A stretch of DNA of 64,000 nucleotides, from the NCBI RefSeq assembly GCF_007859715.1, contig NZ_SJPG01000001.1, positions 5,400,001 to 5,464,000 on the forward strand, in the 5' to 3' direction. The notes under the pieces are model-generated. The model saw only the letters and a list, made by a program, of their open reading frames with translations, did not search any database and was not told where the DNA came from. Source of the DNA: Rubinisphaera italica (lineage in GTDB: Bacteria; Planctomycetota; Planctomycetia; Planctomycetales; Planctomycetaceae). Positions 16,135 through 23,728 of the stretch are shown piece after piece (the first letter of the stretch is position 1; every line of letters begins with the position of its first letter). The translations under genes and the position numbers were made by a program.

Positions 16135-18450
16135 TTACTTGTGCGTATCAAGCACAAGTTCCTGCTTAATTGCCCTTTGTCGCAGAGCCGATTTTTTCGC
16201 GATGTTCAGCATCAGTTTCTGCATATTGTACTGATTATTCCCAAAATCCTGATCGAGCTCACTGATCATTTCCGGGCCAAATGCCTGAATCGGCTGCTTG
16301 ATCAGATACTGGAAAAACTGCTCGATAAACGCCTGATGGGCCTCGTCGCTATTCGTCAAAAACCGGGAAAGTTCCTCGGCTCCCTGGAAGCGGTTTTGTT
16401 CACCTTCACGGGAGATGTAATAGCCCGAAGCATCGATATCCCGGTTGCGTTCCTGTTTTCGGTATCGGCCAACTTCATCAAAGTTCTCCAATGTGAACCC
16501 CAAATGATTGATTAATCCATGGCAGGAACTGCAAGCAACTGGTTTTGTCTGCATGGCAATTCGTTCCCGGGTTGTCATGGTCGGATCGAGATCCGGCGGG
16601 GTGGGAGTCACTGCAATCGGTGGCGGCTTCAAAAAACGCCCCAATAAACTCCGCGAAAGAAATACGCCTCGATGAATGGGTGATGTCGAGTCCTCATAAG
16701 CCAGTCCAGCCAGTAAATAAGGATGCGTTAGAATCCCTGACCGATGTTCTGGCTCAAAAGGAATCTTTTCAAAGACCGGACCGTTGACTGCAGGCAGTCC
16801 ATAAAATTCGGCAATCTCGGGACTGGCATAAATCGATTCCGCCTGGAGCAGTTTGCGATAATCGGATTCATCCGACCAGAAAATATCCTCAATGAATAAC
16901 TCGAGCGAATCTTTCAATTCACTAATCAGCCTGGCATTGAACTCGGGATGTTCGTCATCGGCTTTCGATAATTCGCTGAAGTGATCGAAATATAGCCAGC
17001 CGCGAAAGAACTGGCGCACTTTTGCTTTGGCTCGCGGATCTTTCACCATCCGGTCAACCTGCCATGTGAATCGATCATTCTCAATCAGCTGATGTTTCTC
17101 TGCCGCTTCGAGTAATTTCGGATCGGGAATCGAATCCCACATGGTCAGTGACAGCCAGGCAGCCAGATCGTAATCGTCAAACTGTTCGTTCCCGAGATAA
17201 GGAAACAGAAATCGAGGAGACTTGAGAATCAACAGTAGCGACCGTTTGACGGCGATAGCTGTGCTGGGTGATTCTGCAAACTGCCTTTCGATGTAAAGTT
17301 GCTTTAACTCCTCCGAAAGCGGACGACGAAAGGCGCGTGTCGCGAAGTCGAGGCAGAATTGTTTTAGTTTCTCTTTATGTTCCTCATTGATTTCGGGGAT
17401 TTTAATCATCCCCGGAATCTCCGGCATCAATTTGTCGGTGACTTCGACTGCAGCCGTGGTGACGGCATCGAACCAGTCCTGAGAAACCTGCACGCCACGT
17501 TCATAGCCAACACTTTTATCGTCGGGTGGAAAATCGGTTTCGACAATCAACCATTTCGGCATCGGGCTGGCCGAGAGATAATGCGGCGGAATGTATTGCT
17601 CGGTGCCATGTGGTGGTTTCCACTTGAGGTGTGCAGAGACCAGTTTGTCGGTCTTGGACTTCCGAACTTCAAGACGAATCCCGTAAGCGCGACCTTCCAG
17701 CAGAAACATCTCCTCACGATATTCCGTTTGATCTCCGGATTTGACACGGATATTGATCAGAGGCGGATCACTACCATTTACTCGGAGATAGCATTGATTT
17801 TCCGAGTCAACAATAAATTCATACCAGCCCGTCTCGGCAGCCAGCACAGAACCTTCCCAGATCATGGTATATTCCGGTTCCGTAATATTCTCGGGATCGG
17901 GACCAGCCTCACCGAAATCAAAATTGATGAGAGAATCAATTCTCTCAATGGCAAGATTCTCTTTATTCTGCTTATTCGATTTGTAGTAACGGGCTTTGAG
18001 TCCTTGTTCGTCGCCAAAGTTGTTGGACCAGCGAAAGCTGTTCACGAGATCGGCGACACTGTTGCGATATTGACGAACGGTCAGTCGGGAAAAATCGACA
18101 GAGGGTGGCTGATTTCGCACTCGGGCAACGATGGAATAGAATTCCTGATGGATATAAGCCGCAACGGCATCGGCATCCTCGGCGACGCAAACTTCAGGCT
18201 CGCCTTCCGGCATCGCCTCGGAGATGTAGGCAGACAATTCTCGAACAGCCAGATCGCCAATCAAGGGTGACGGATAAACCGATTCCACCCCCTGACCTTT
18301 ATCGCCATGGCAGTCGACACACTGCGATAAGTAAATCTTTCGCCCTTTTTCCAGCTGTTCTTCTGCTCTGGCTGAATAAATAAATGTCAGGCAAAGCAGG
18401 GGGAAGGTCAGAGTGACGAAAAAATCTGATTTCACATTTAACGATCGCAT
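16135..18450 (-). CDS. Cytochrome c / PA14 / DUF1592-DUF1588-DUF1585 protein
   Basis: A 771-residue exported protein. It has a signal peptide ending near residue 29 and a heme-c motif CVDCH (C44, C47, H48) in the PSCyt1 region. DUF1587-like VDFSRLTVRQYRNSVADLV follows at about 115-135, then a PA14-type carbohydrate-binding region around YTMIWEGSVLAAETGWYEFIVDS (about 190-212). DUF1595/DUF1592/DUF1588 blocks come next, with a second CxxCH, CSSCHGLINHLGFTLENFDEVGRYR, near 660. The DUF1585 end is at about 700-771. It forms a two-gene unit with the DUF1552 gene 72 bases downstream. A periplasmic or surface redox role on polysaccharides is plausible but not shown by sequence. Confidence 0.93.
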   Translation of the reverse strand: MRSLNVKSDFFVTLTFPLLCLTFIYSARAEEQLEKGRKIYLSQCVDCHGDKGQGVESVYPSPLIGDLAVRELSAYISEAMPEGEPEVCVAEDADAVAAYIHQEFYSIVARVRNQPPSVDFSRLTVRQYRNSVADLVNSFRWSNNFGDEQGLKARYYKSNKQNKENLAIERIDSLINFDFGEAGPDPENITEPEYTMIWEGSVLAAETGWYEFIVDSENQCYLRVNGSDPPLINIRVKSGDQTEYREEMFLLEGRAYGIRLEVRKSKTDKLVSAHLKWKPPHGTEQYIPPHYLSASPMPKWLIVETDFPPDDKSVGYERGVQVSQDWFDAVTTAAVEVTDKLMPEIPGMIKIPEINEEHKEKLKQFCLDFATRAFRRPLSEELKQLYIERQFAESPSTAIAVKRSLLLILKSPRFLFPYLGNEQFDDYDLAAWLSLTMWDSIPDPKLLEAAEKHQLIENDRFTWQVDRMVKDPRAKAKVRQFFRGWLYFDHFSELSKADDEHPEFNARLISELKDSLELFIEDIFWSDESDYRKLLQAESIYASPEIAEFYGLPAVNGPVFEKIPFEPEHRSGILTHPYLLAGLAYEDSTSPIHRGVFLSRSLLGRFLKPPPIAVTPTPPDLDPTMTTRERIAMQTKPVACSSCHGLINHLGFTLENFDEVGRYRKQERNRDIDASGYYISREGEQNRFQGAEELSRFLTNSDEAHQAFIEQFFQYLIKQPIQAFGPEMISELDQDFGNNQYNMQKLMLNIAKKSALRQRAIKQELVLDTHK

Positions 18451-18847
18451 GAGCCGACTCGATCTCTACAGACGCAGGAGGGAACTTTTGTGTGCTGACG
18501 GTGGATGTCAGATGAACTGGGAAGGCAAAATCAGTCAAATTGTGTGACTGATCCATGCTTAATTATACGAATGTGATATCAGCGATTCAATTGGGTATTA
18601 TGTAAATAGTGGGGGGAATTAATTTGTCAGTACAGTCATACAGGTTAACCATACCTGTAATTTATGAAAAACTTCGTGATGATTTTCTCAGCTACCCCGT
18701 TAAAGTGATTTGACGATTTCCTATTTAATCGGTATCCTTTTCGCTTCGCCTGAAATCAGGTGGATTGACGGGAAGAGTACGCGGCTGAAGCCAGCCTGGA
18801 TGTAATCTCCTAACTTTTGTGATATTAGTGACTTAGGGTCAGCAAGT
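18451..18847. other. Divergent intergenic region upstream of rpsL
   Basis: About 400 bases separate the cytochrome c gene (minus) from rpsL (plus), so both promoters must lie here. One short inverted repeat is visible at about 18638-18655 (ACAGGTtaaccatACCTGT). I see no tRNA, known ribosomal leader or second element. Confidence 0.4.
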
Positions 18848-19219
18848 ATGCCGACAATCAATCAGTTAGTGCGTAAACCACGCAAAAAACAAATTGCCAA
18901 AAGTAAGACTCCACTTCTTGAAGGATGTCCTCAGAAGCGAGGCGTTTGTCTTCAGGTGAAGACGATGACACCGAAAAAGCCGAACTCGGCTTTGCGTAAA
19001 GTGGCTCGTGTCCGTTTGTCGAATGGAAAAGAAGTCACGGCTTATATTCCCGGTGAAGGCCATAACCTTCAAGAGCACTCCATTGTGCTTGTCCGTGGTG
19101 GTCGAGTTCGCGACCTTCCCGGTGTGCGTTATAAAGTTATTCGCGGCGTGCTCGATACCCTGGGTGTCGGCGATCGTCGTCAGGCACGCAGTCGCTACGG
19201 TGCGAAACGCCCTAAATAA
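18848..19219 (+). CDS. rpsL: 30S ribosomal protein S12
   Basis: A 123-residue ribosomal protein S12, part of the decoding centre. It starts [14 protein letters not shown] and contains [20 protein letters not shown] and [13 protein letters not shown], including the Lys/Pro residues that are classic streptomycin-resistance positions. Length is standard. rpsG follows after 58 bases in the usual str-operon order. The start codon is fixed by family alignment; the ribosome binding site is weak. Confidence 0.98.
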   Translation: MPTINQLVRKPRKKQIAKSKTPLLEGCPQKRGVCLQVKTMTPKKPNSALRKVARVRLSNGKEVTAYIPGEGHNLQEHSIVLVRGGRVRDLPGVRYKVIRGVLDTLGVGDRRQARSRYGAKRPK

Positions 19220-19277
19220 GCAACTGACTGTCTTATAAAAGTTCCACTTTTCTGGCCCTGTAAAGTATAGATGATTC

Positions 19278-19751
19278 ATGGCGAAGCGATTTACTGCCTC
19301 AGTTAGTCAACTGAAACCCGATCCTCGGTTCAATTCGATCCTGGCCTCGAAATTTGTCAACTGTTTGATGCTCGATGGTAAAAAGAGCACCGCACAGCGT
19401 GCATTTTACGATGCGTTGGAAATTATCAAGCAGCGTATGCCGGAAGACAGCGAAATCGAAGTCTTCGAGCGAGCTCTTGAAAACTGCAAGCCGTACATCG
19501 AAGTGAAATCAAAGCGTGTCGGTGGTGCAACTTATCAGGTTCCAACACCTGTGAAGCCAAAACGTCAGCAGACACTAGCGATTCGCTGGGTTTTGGCTGC
19601 TGCCCGAGGTCGCAAAGGTCGTCCAATTTCGCAGAGTCTGGCTGAAGAGTTCATGTCAGCCTCTCGCCGTGAAGGTACCGCGATGACCACACGTGAAAAC
19701 GTACACCGCATGGCCGATGCGAACAAAGCCTTCGCCCACTTCGCCTGGTAA
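19278..19751 (+). CDS. rpsG: 30S ribosomal protein S7
   Basis: A 157-residue ribosomal protein S7, the primary 16S rRNA binder of the 30S head. Diagnostic blocks are [33 protein letters not shown] near the start, [29 protein letters not shown] in the middle and the end [15 protein letters not shown]. In most bacteria fusA and tuf come next. Here a terminator follows directly and the next gene is a chelatase, so the str operon ends after two genes in this genome. Confidence 0.98.
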   Translation: MAKRFTASVSQLKPDPRFNSILASKFVNCLMLDGKKSTAQRAFYDALEIIKQRMPEDSEIEVFERALENCKPYIEVKSKRVGGATYQVPTPVKPKRQQTLAIRWVLAAARGRKGRPISQSLAEEFMSASRREGTAMTTRENVHRMADANKAFAHFAW

Positions 19752-19776
19752 GCCAGTTGCGAAGAACAAAATATTG

Positions 19777-19809
19777 AAAAACGCGTTCTCCTGGAGGACG
19801 CGTTTTTTA
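19777..19809 (+). terminator. Rho-independent terminator of rpsL-rpsG
   Basis: AAAAACGCGTTCTCC-TGG-AGGACGCGTTTTTT forms a GC-rich stem with a T run, 26 bases after the rpsG stop. The A tract on the other side would also allow function in reverse. Confidence 0.85.
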
Positions 19810-19831
19810 TTTGTCTCGATTAAATCACCAA

Positions 19832-19864
19832 TAGGCGAGCTTAGTCAGTCATGATTCGGGTGTT
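19832..19864 (+). repeat. Single copy of the AGGCGAGCC...GTCATGACTCGGG element
   Basis: AGGCGAGCTTAGTCAGTCAT then GATTCGGGTGTT matches the left arm of the 9104-9216 repeat with a few substitutions. It lies between the rpsG terminator and the chelatase gene. Confidence 0.5.
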
Positions 19865-19894
19865 CCCCCGCTCATTGTGGCATAAAATGCGATT

Positions 19895-20275
19895 ATGAAT
19901 ACTCAGCAAAACGATACCACAATTCTGTTAATCGCACATGGCAGTCGACGTCAGCAGGCGAATGACGATCTTTTCAAACTGGCGGATATGGTCCGCAAGG
20001 CTCGTCCCGATTCCGTCGTCGAGAGCTCATTTCTCGAACTCACAGAGCCGACGATTCCTCAGGGAGCCGAGAAGTGTGTTGCTTCCGGAGCAAAACGCGT
20101 TCTCATGTTCCCGTATTTTCTCTCGGCCGGTACGCATGTGGTCGACGACCTGGAAGAGTTTCGCCAAGGCTTCGCAGAGAAATGGCCCGAGGTGGAATTC
20201 AAGGTCTGTCCCCATCTTGGACTGCACCCGCTGATGGTGGAAATCGTCTTTGACCGCATTGCTGCAGCGGAATAG
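19895..20275 (+). CDS. CbiX/SirB-type sirohydrochlorin chelatase
   Basis: A 126-residue short-form class II chelatase, which inserts Co2+ or Fe2+ into sirohydrochlorin for cobalamin or siroheme synthesis. The opening ILLIAHGSRRQQANDD carries the metal-binding His, and FLELTEPTIPQGAEKCVASGAKRVLMFPYFLSAGTHVVDDL holds the second His and the family core. HLGLHPLM follows. The length (about 120-130) is that of the single-domain CbiX-small/SirB forms. It stands alone, with no other cobalamin gene and no B12 riboswitch before it, so the metal cannot be decided. Confidence 0.9.
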   Translation: MNTQQNDTTILLIAHGSRRQQANDDLFKLADMVRKARPDSVVESSFLELTEPTIPQGAEKCVASGAKRVLMFPYFLSAGTHVVDDLEEFRQGFAEKWPEVEFKVCPHLGLHPLMVEIVFDRIAAAE

Positions 20276-20310
20276 TCTGCTGAGCTGACTTCAATGCTGA
20301 AGTTACAATC

Positions 20311-20330
20311 GCGAAGTGCAAGCGAGTGTG
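20311..20330 (+). repeat. REP-like element, partial copy
   Basis: GCGAAGTGCAAGCGAGTGTG is a partial copy of the REP-like unit whose full form is seen at 49509 and 52382. It lies just after the chelatase gene. Confidence 0.5.
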
Positions 20331-20424
20331 TCACAATCCTGCCCGACAAACGCAATCGCCCTTTGTGCTCGTGAGTGTAATTTCTTCTTTCGCTTGAATT
20401 CCCATCAGTAAATGATTATTTATA

Positions 20425-20434
20425 GTCTATAGAC
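20425..20434. promoter_or_regulatory. Candidate GntR/FCD operator
   Basis: The perfect palindrome GTCTATAGAC sits 43 bases before the GntR-type gene in an AT-rich stretch. FCD-subfamily regulators typically bind short palindromes with GT and AC half-sites around a TA centre, and often their own promoter. Operator function is inference. Confidence 0.4.
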
Positions 20435-20477
20435 CTGTATGGACTTTTTGTGACATCTACGATTACGGCTGTTATCA

Positions 20478-21176
20478 ATGTCGACCACTCACTCCCGTCG
20501 TGCTTACGATCACCTGAAATCGAAACTGATTTCGGGTGAGCTTGCGCCGGGAAGTCGGATTCTTTACGGGCCTGTTGGTAAGGAACTCGGTATCAGTGCG
20601 ACCCCCGTCCGCGAAGCGATTGGCATGCTGGTCAATGAAGGTTTTGTCGATCTTGTCCCACAGTTAGGAGCAGTCGTTCGCAAAATCGAACGGGAAGAGT
20701 TGATCGAACTCTATGAGATGCGGGAAGCGCTCGAACCTTATGTCGCAGAAAAAGCGGCAGAGAGGATGTCGGAAAATCATCTGCAATTTCTGCAACAACA
20801 CTATCTGGCGATGCAGGAGATCACTCAACAAGTGTTGACTGGTGAAGTCGATGCCGAGGATATGAAGACGATCAAATCATTCGAAGAGCATGATCTCGCC
20901 TTTCACAAAACGATACTCGACTCCTGCGGTAACGAAATCATGATCCGAACTGTCGAAAATTCTCATGTGTTGACCAGAATCTTTTCGACTAATCGTCATC
21001 GCTACGATGCCGAATTGATGCACGCTACCTGTGAAGATCACGAGCGAATCCTCAAAGCGTTATTGCAGGGGGATGCCATCGCGGCTCAAGTTGCGATGCG
21101 TCAGCATATTCGCAAAGGGCTCGAAGTCACTTTGCATTTCACGGCAAACCCTGCAGACCGCCGCTGGCGATTATAA
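20478..21176 (+). CDS. GntR-family transcriptional regulator (FCD domain)
   Basis: A 232-residue regulator. The winged HTH spans about residues 8-72 (DHLKSKLISGELAPGSRI, then the recognition region LGISATPVREAIGMLVNEGFV). The FCD effector domain is at about 80-215, with LYEMREALEPYVAEKAAERM, FHKTILDSCGNEIMI and a late HARI-type helix (CEDHERILKALLQGDAIAAQVAMRQHI) whose Asp/His residues bind a metal in the family. The next gene starts 18 bases later. With the symporter and aldolase that follow, it probably senses the transported acid or sugar acid and controls this operon. Confidence 0.92.
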   Translation: MSTTHSRRAYDHLKSKLISGELAPGSRILYGPVGKELGISATPVREAIGMLVNEGFVDLVPQLGAVVRKIEREELIELYEMREALEPYVAEKAAERMSENHLQFLQQHYLAMQEITQQVLTGEVDAEDMKTIKSFEEHDLAFHKTILDSCGNEIMIRTVENSHVLTRIFSTNRHRYDAELMHATCEDHERILKALLQGDAIAAQVAMRQHIRKGLEVTLHFTANPADRRWRL

Positions 21177-21194
21177 AGAAATGCCAAGCTCACT

Positions 21195-22781
21195 ATGAAT
21201 CTTGCCTCGCTCGACATTTTTGTATTTGCGATTTACGTCACAGCAGTCGTGGCGATGGGTTGCTGGTTTGTACGCAAAAGCGATAACACAAGTGAGTTCA
21301 TGGCTGCTGGGGGAGCGTTGCCTGGGTGGGCGGTAGGTCTGTCCATATTCGGAACATTTCTGAGCAGCAATACATTTCTGGGAGTGCCCGGGAAAACGTA
21401 TGGCACCAATTTCAACGCCTTCGTATTCAGCCTGACCCTCCCCATCGCGGCATGGTTTGCAACGCGATTCTTTATTCCGTTCTATCGTAACTCCGGTGAG
21501 ATCTCGGCTTATCATCACCTGGAAATGAAATTTGGATTGTGGGCCAGAACTTATGCGGTTGTCTGTTATCTGCTCACGCAAATTGCACGGATGGGCGCGA
21601 TACTCTTTGGCGTTGCACTTGGCTTGTATGCACTCACTGGATGGGATGTGACAACGATCATCATTGCGACGGGGATACTTGTCACCTTTTACACGTTACT
21701 CGGTGGAATCGAGGCGGTTATCTGGACCGATGTTGTTCAATCCATCGTGCTGATGGGCGGAGCGATCCTCATATTCGCGATGCTGGTTTTCGGCATGCCG
21801 GAAGGGCCGTCTCAGGCGTTTACGATTGCTGCGACTGCGAACAAATTCAGCCTGGGAAGCTGGGCATTGAATTTCACAGAGCCGACGGTTTGGGTATTAC
21901 TGCTTTATGGGACGTTTATTAATCTGAATAACTTTGGCATCGATCAGAGTTTCGTGCAGCGATACCACACCGCTAAAGACGAGCGTTCCGCTAAACGGGC
22001 CTTGTGGCTGGGAGCGTTGTTGTACGTACCAATTTCGCTTTTGTTTTTCATGATCGGTGCGGTTCTGTTTTCCTATTACGATGCTCATCCCGAGATGTTG
22101 CAGGAAGTTCGCATGCAGGTAGCCGCGGAAACAGAAGTTGAACCACTCTCACAAACGGAACTGGAAACGAAAGCCGCTTCACTGACCGATGAAGAAATTG
22201 GCGATAAAGTGTTGCCGCATTTTATCGCCAATCAATTGCCCGTCGGTCTGGCAGGATTGTTAATCGCAGCGATTTTTGCGGCGGCGATGAGCAGTGTCGA
22301 TACCTCACTGAATTCTTCGGCTACGATCATCCTGAAAGACATTTACCAACGGTATTGGGACCGAGCTCCCTCCGAACGAACTTCCATGCTTGTTTTGAGA
22401 ATTGCGACCGTCGCAACGGGGGTTGTTGGAACGGGAGTCGCGGTTGCTTTGATTGGAGTGAAAAGCATTCTGGATGCCTGGTGGATTCTGCAGGGAATTT
22501 TTGCAGGAGGACTGCTCGGCTTGTTTCTGCTCGGTGTGATATCCCGTTATCCGCGCGGGCATCGTGCCATCACTGCTGTGGTGATTGGCTTACTTGTCAT
22601 TGCTTGGATGACTTTCTCGCCGAATATGAAGCAACTTCCCGAAGTCCTGCGAAATCCATTGCATGCGAATATGATTATAGTTGTTGGCACTCTCACAATT
22701 TTCCTGGTTGGCATCATTGTCGCCCCACCTATTAAGCCCACTGCTGACGTTCCCATCGAACAAGAAGAAAAGAACAAATAA
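21195..22781 (+). CDS. Sodium:solute symporter (SSS family)
   Basis: A 528-residue Na+/solute symporter with about 13 hydrophobic helices. FMAAGGALPGWAVGLSIFGTFLSSNTFLGVPG near residues 35-65 is the SSS signature. GGIEAVIWTDVVQSIVLMGG (about 170-190) and AAMSSVDTSLNSSATIILKDIYQRYW (about 365-390) hold the sodium-site Ser residues. A soluble insert of about 45 residues (EVRMQVAAETEVEPLSQTELETKAASL) interrupts the middle. The aldolase gene starts two bases after its stop. Substrate is unknown; its position between a GntR-FCD regulator and a DHDPS-family enzyme suggests a sugar acid or sialate-like compound. Confidence 0.92.
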   Translation: MNLASLDIFVFAIYVTAVVAMGCWFVRKSDNTSEFMAAGGALPGWAVGLSIFGTFLSSNTFLGVPGKTYGTNFNAFVFSLTLPIAAWFATRFFIPFYRNSGEISAYHHLEMKFGLWARTYAVVCYLLTQIARMGAILFGVALGLYALTGWDVTTIIIATGILVTFYTLLGGIEAVIWTDVVQSIVLMGGAILIFAMLVFGMPEGPSQAFTIAATANKFSLGSWALNFTEPTVWVLLLYGTFINLNNFGIDQSFVQRYHTAKDERSAKRALWLGALLYVPISLLFFMIGAVLFSYYDAHPEMLQEVRMQVAAETEVEPLSQTELETKAASLTDEEIGDKVLPHFIANQLPVGLAGLLIAAIFAAAMSSVDTSLNSSATIILKDIYQRYWDRAPSERTSMLVLRIATVATGVVGTGVAVALIGVKSILDAWWILQGIFAGGLLGLFLLGVISRYPRGHRAITAVVIGLLVIAWMTFSPNMKQLPEVLRNPLHANMIIVVGTLTIFLVGIIVAPPIKPTADVPIEQEEKNK

Positions 22782-22783
22782 AA

Positions 22784-23689
22784 ATGACACAACCTCGTTT
22801 TCAAGGCATTGTGCCCCCCATGGTTACACCACTGCTCACTTACGATGAGTTGGATCGATCAGGGACTGAGCGTCTGCTCGAACATCTCATTGAGGGAGGA
22901 GTTTCCGGAGTCTTCATTCTGGGAACGACCGGCGAGGCTCAATGTCTGAGTTATCGTCTGCGTCGGGAACTGATTGAACTGGTGACAAATGTTGTCGCCG
23001 GTCGAGTCTCGGTACTCGTCGGTATTACCGATACCGCGTTTGCAGAATCAGTCTCATTGGCTAATCATGCGGCATCATGCGGAGCCGATGCTCTCGTGCT
23101 GACGACGCCCTACTATTTCCCTGTCGGACAAACAGAACTCCTCGGCTACACCCGGCGACTGGTTGAGAAACTTTCGCTGCCTTTGATGCTCTATAATATG
23201 CCCAGCCTGACGAAAGTCTGGTTTGAAATTGAAACGCTCAAGCAACTGGCAGAGGATAGCCGCATTGTTGGAGTGAAAGACAGCAGTGGCGATCTCGAAT
23301 ACTACGGCCGACTGACAGAGCTCAAGAAACTGCGACCCGACTGGTCGATTCTGATGGGCCCGGAAGCCAATCTGATCGAGTCTATGCAACTCGGTGGCGA
23401 TGGTGGCGTGCATGGCGGAGCGAATATTTTCCCCAGCCTGTTCGTCAAATGCTACAACGCCTGGCAGCAGGGGGATGAAACAAAAGCTCGTGAGTACGAA
23501 AAGCAAATCACGGCTCTGCAGGCGATTTACGACATTGGAAAATACGGCTCCCGATTTATCAAAGCAGTCAAAAGCGGTCTCGGAATTCTTGAGATCTGCA
23601 GCGATCACATGGCTGAACCGTTCAATCATTTTCTGGAACCGGAGCGATTGAAAGTCGCCGAGATACTCAAAACGATTTCAACTCCATAA
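22784..23689 (+). CDS. DHDPS/N-acetylneuraminate lyase-family aldolase
   Basis: A 301-residue class I aldolase of the dihydrodipicolinate synthase/NAL superfamily, which uses a Schiff-base Lys to make or cleave pyruvate-linked carbon bonds. The barrel motifs are present: GTTGEAQCLS at 48-57, the catalytic Tyr in LMLYNMPS (Y137) and the Schiff-base Lys in IVGVKDSSGDL (K165). A lysine-biosynthetic role is unlikely because the gene is translationally close to a symporter and a catabolic-type regulator. Cleavage of a 2-keto sugar acid or sialic acid-like substrate fits better. The exact substrate cannot be told from these residues. Confidence 0.9.
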   Translation: MTQPRFQGIVPPMVTPLLTYDELDRSGTERLLEHLIEGGVSGVFILGTTGEAQCLSYRLRRELIELVTNVVAGRVSVLVGITDTAFAESVSLANHAASCGADALVLTTPYYFPVGQTELLGYTRRLVEKLSLPLMLYNMPSLTKVWFEIETLKQLAEDSRIVGVKDSSGDLEYYGRLTELKKLRPDWSILMGPEANLIESMQLGGDGGVHGGANIFPSLFVKCYNAWQQGDETKAREYEKQITALQAIYDIGKYGSRFIKAVKSGLGILEICSDHMAEPFNHFLEPERLKVAEILKTISTP

Positions 23690-23728
23690 TTTGGGCACCA
23701 TCAAATCTCCAAACTCAAAAGGAATATC

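Noticed and set aside
17377..18270. Long plus-strand open frame (297 codons) opposite the cytochrome c gene
   Set aside because: It is antisense to conserved domains of the cytochrome c/DUF1592 protein and has no recognisable motif.
19865..19894. Cobalamin riboswitch before the CbiX-type gene
   Set aside because: The gap is only about 85 bases from the terminator, is partly filled by a dispersed repeat, and has no B12-box-like sequence.
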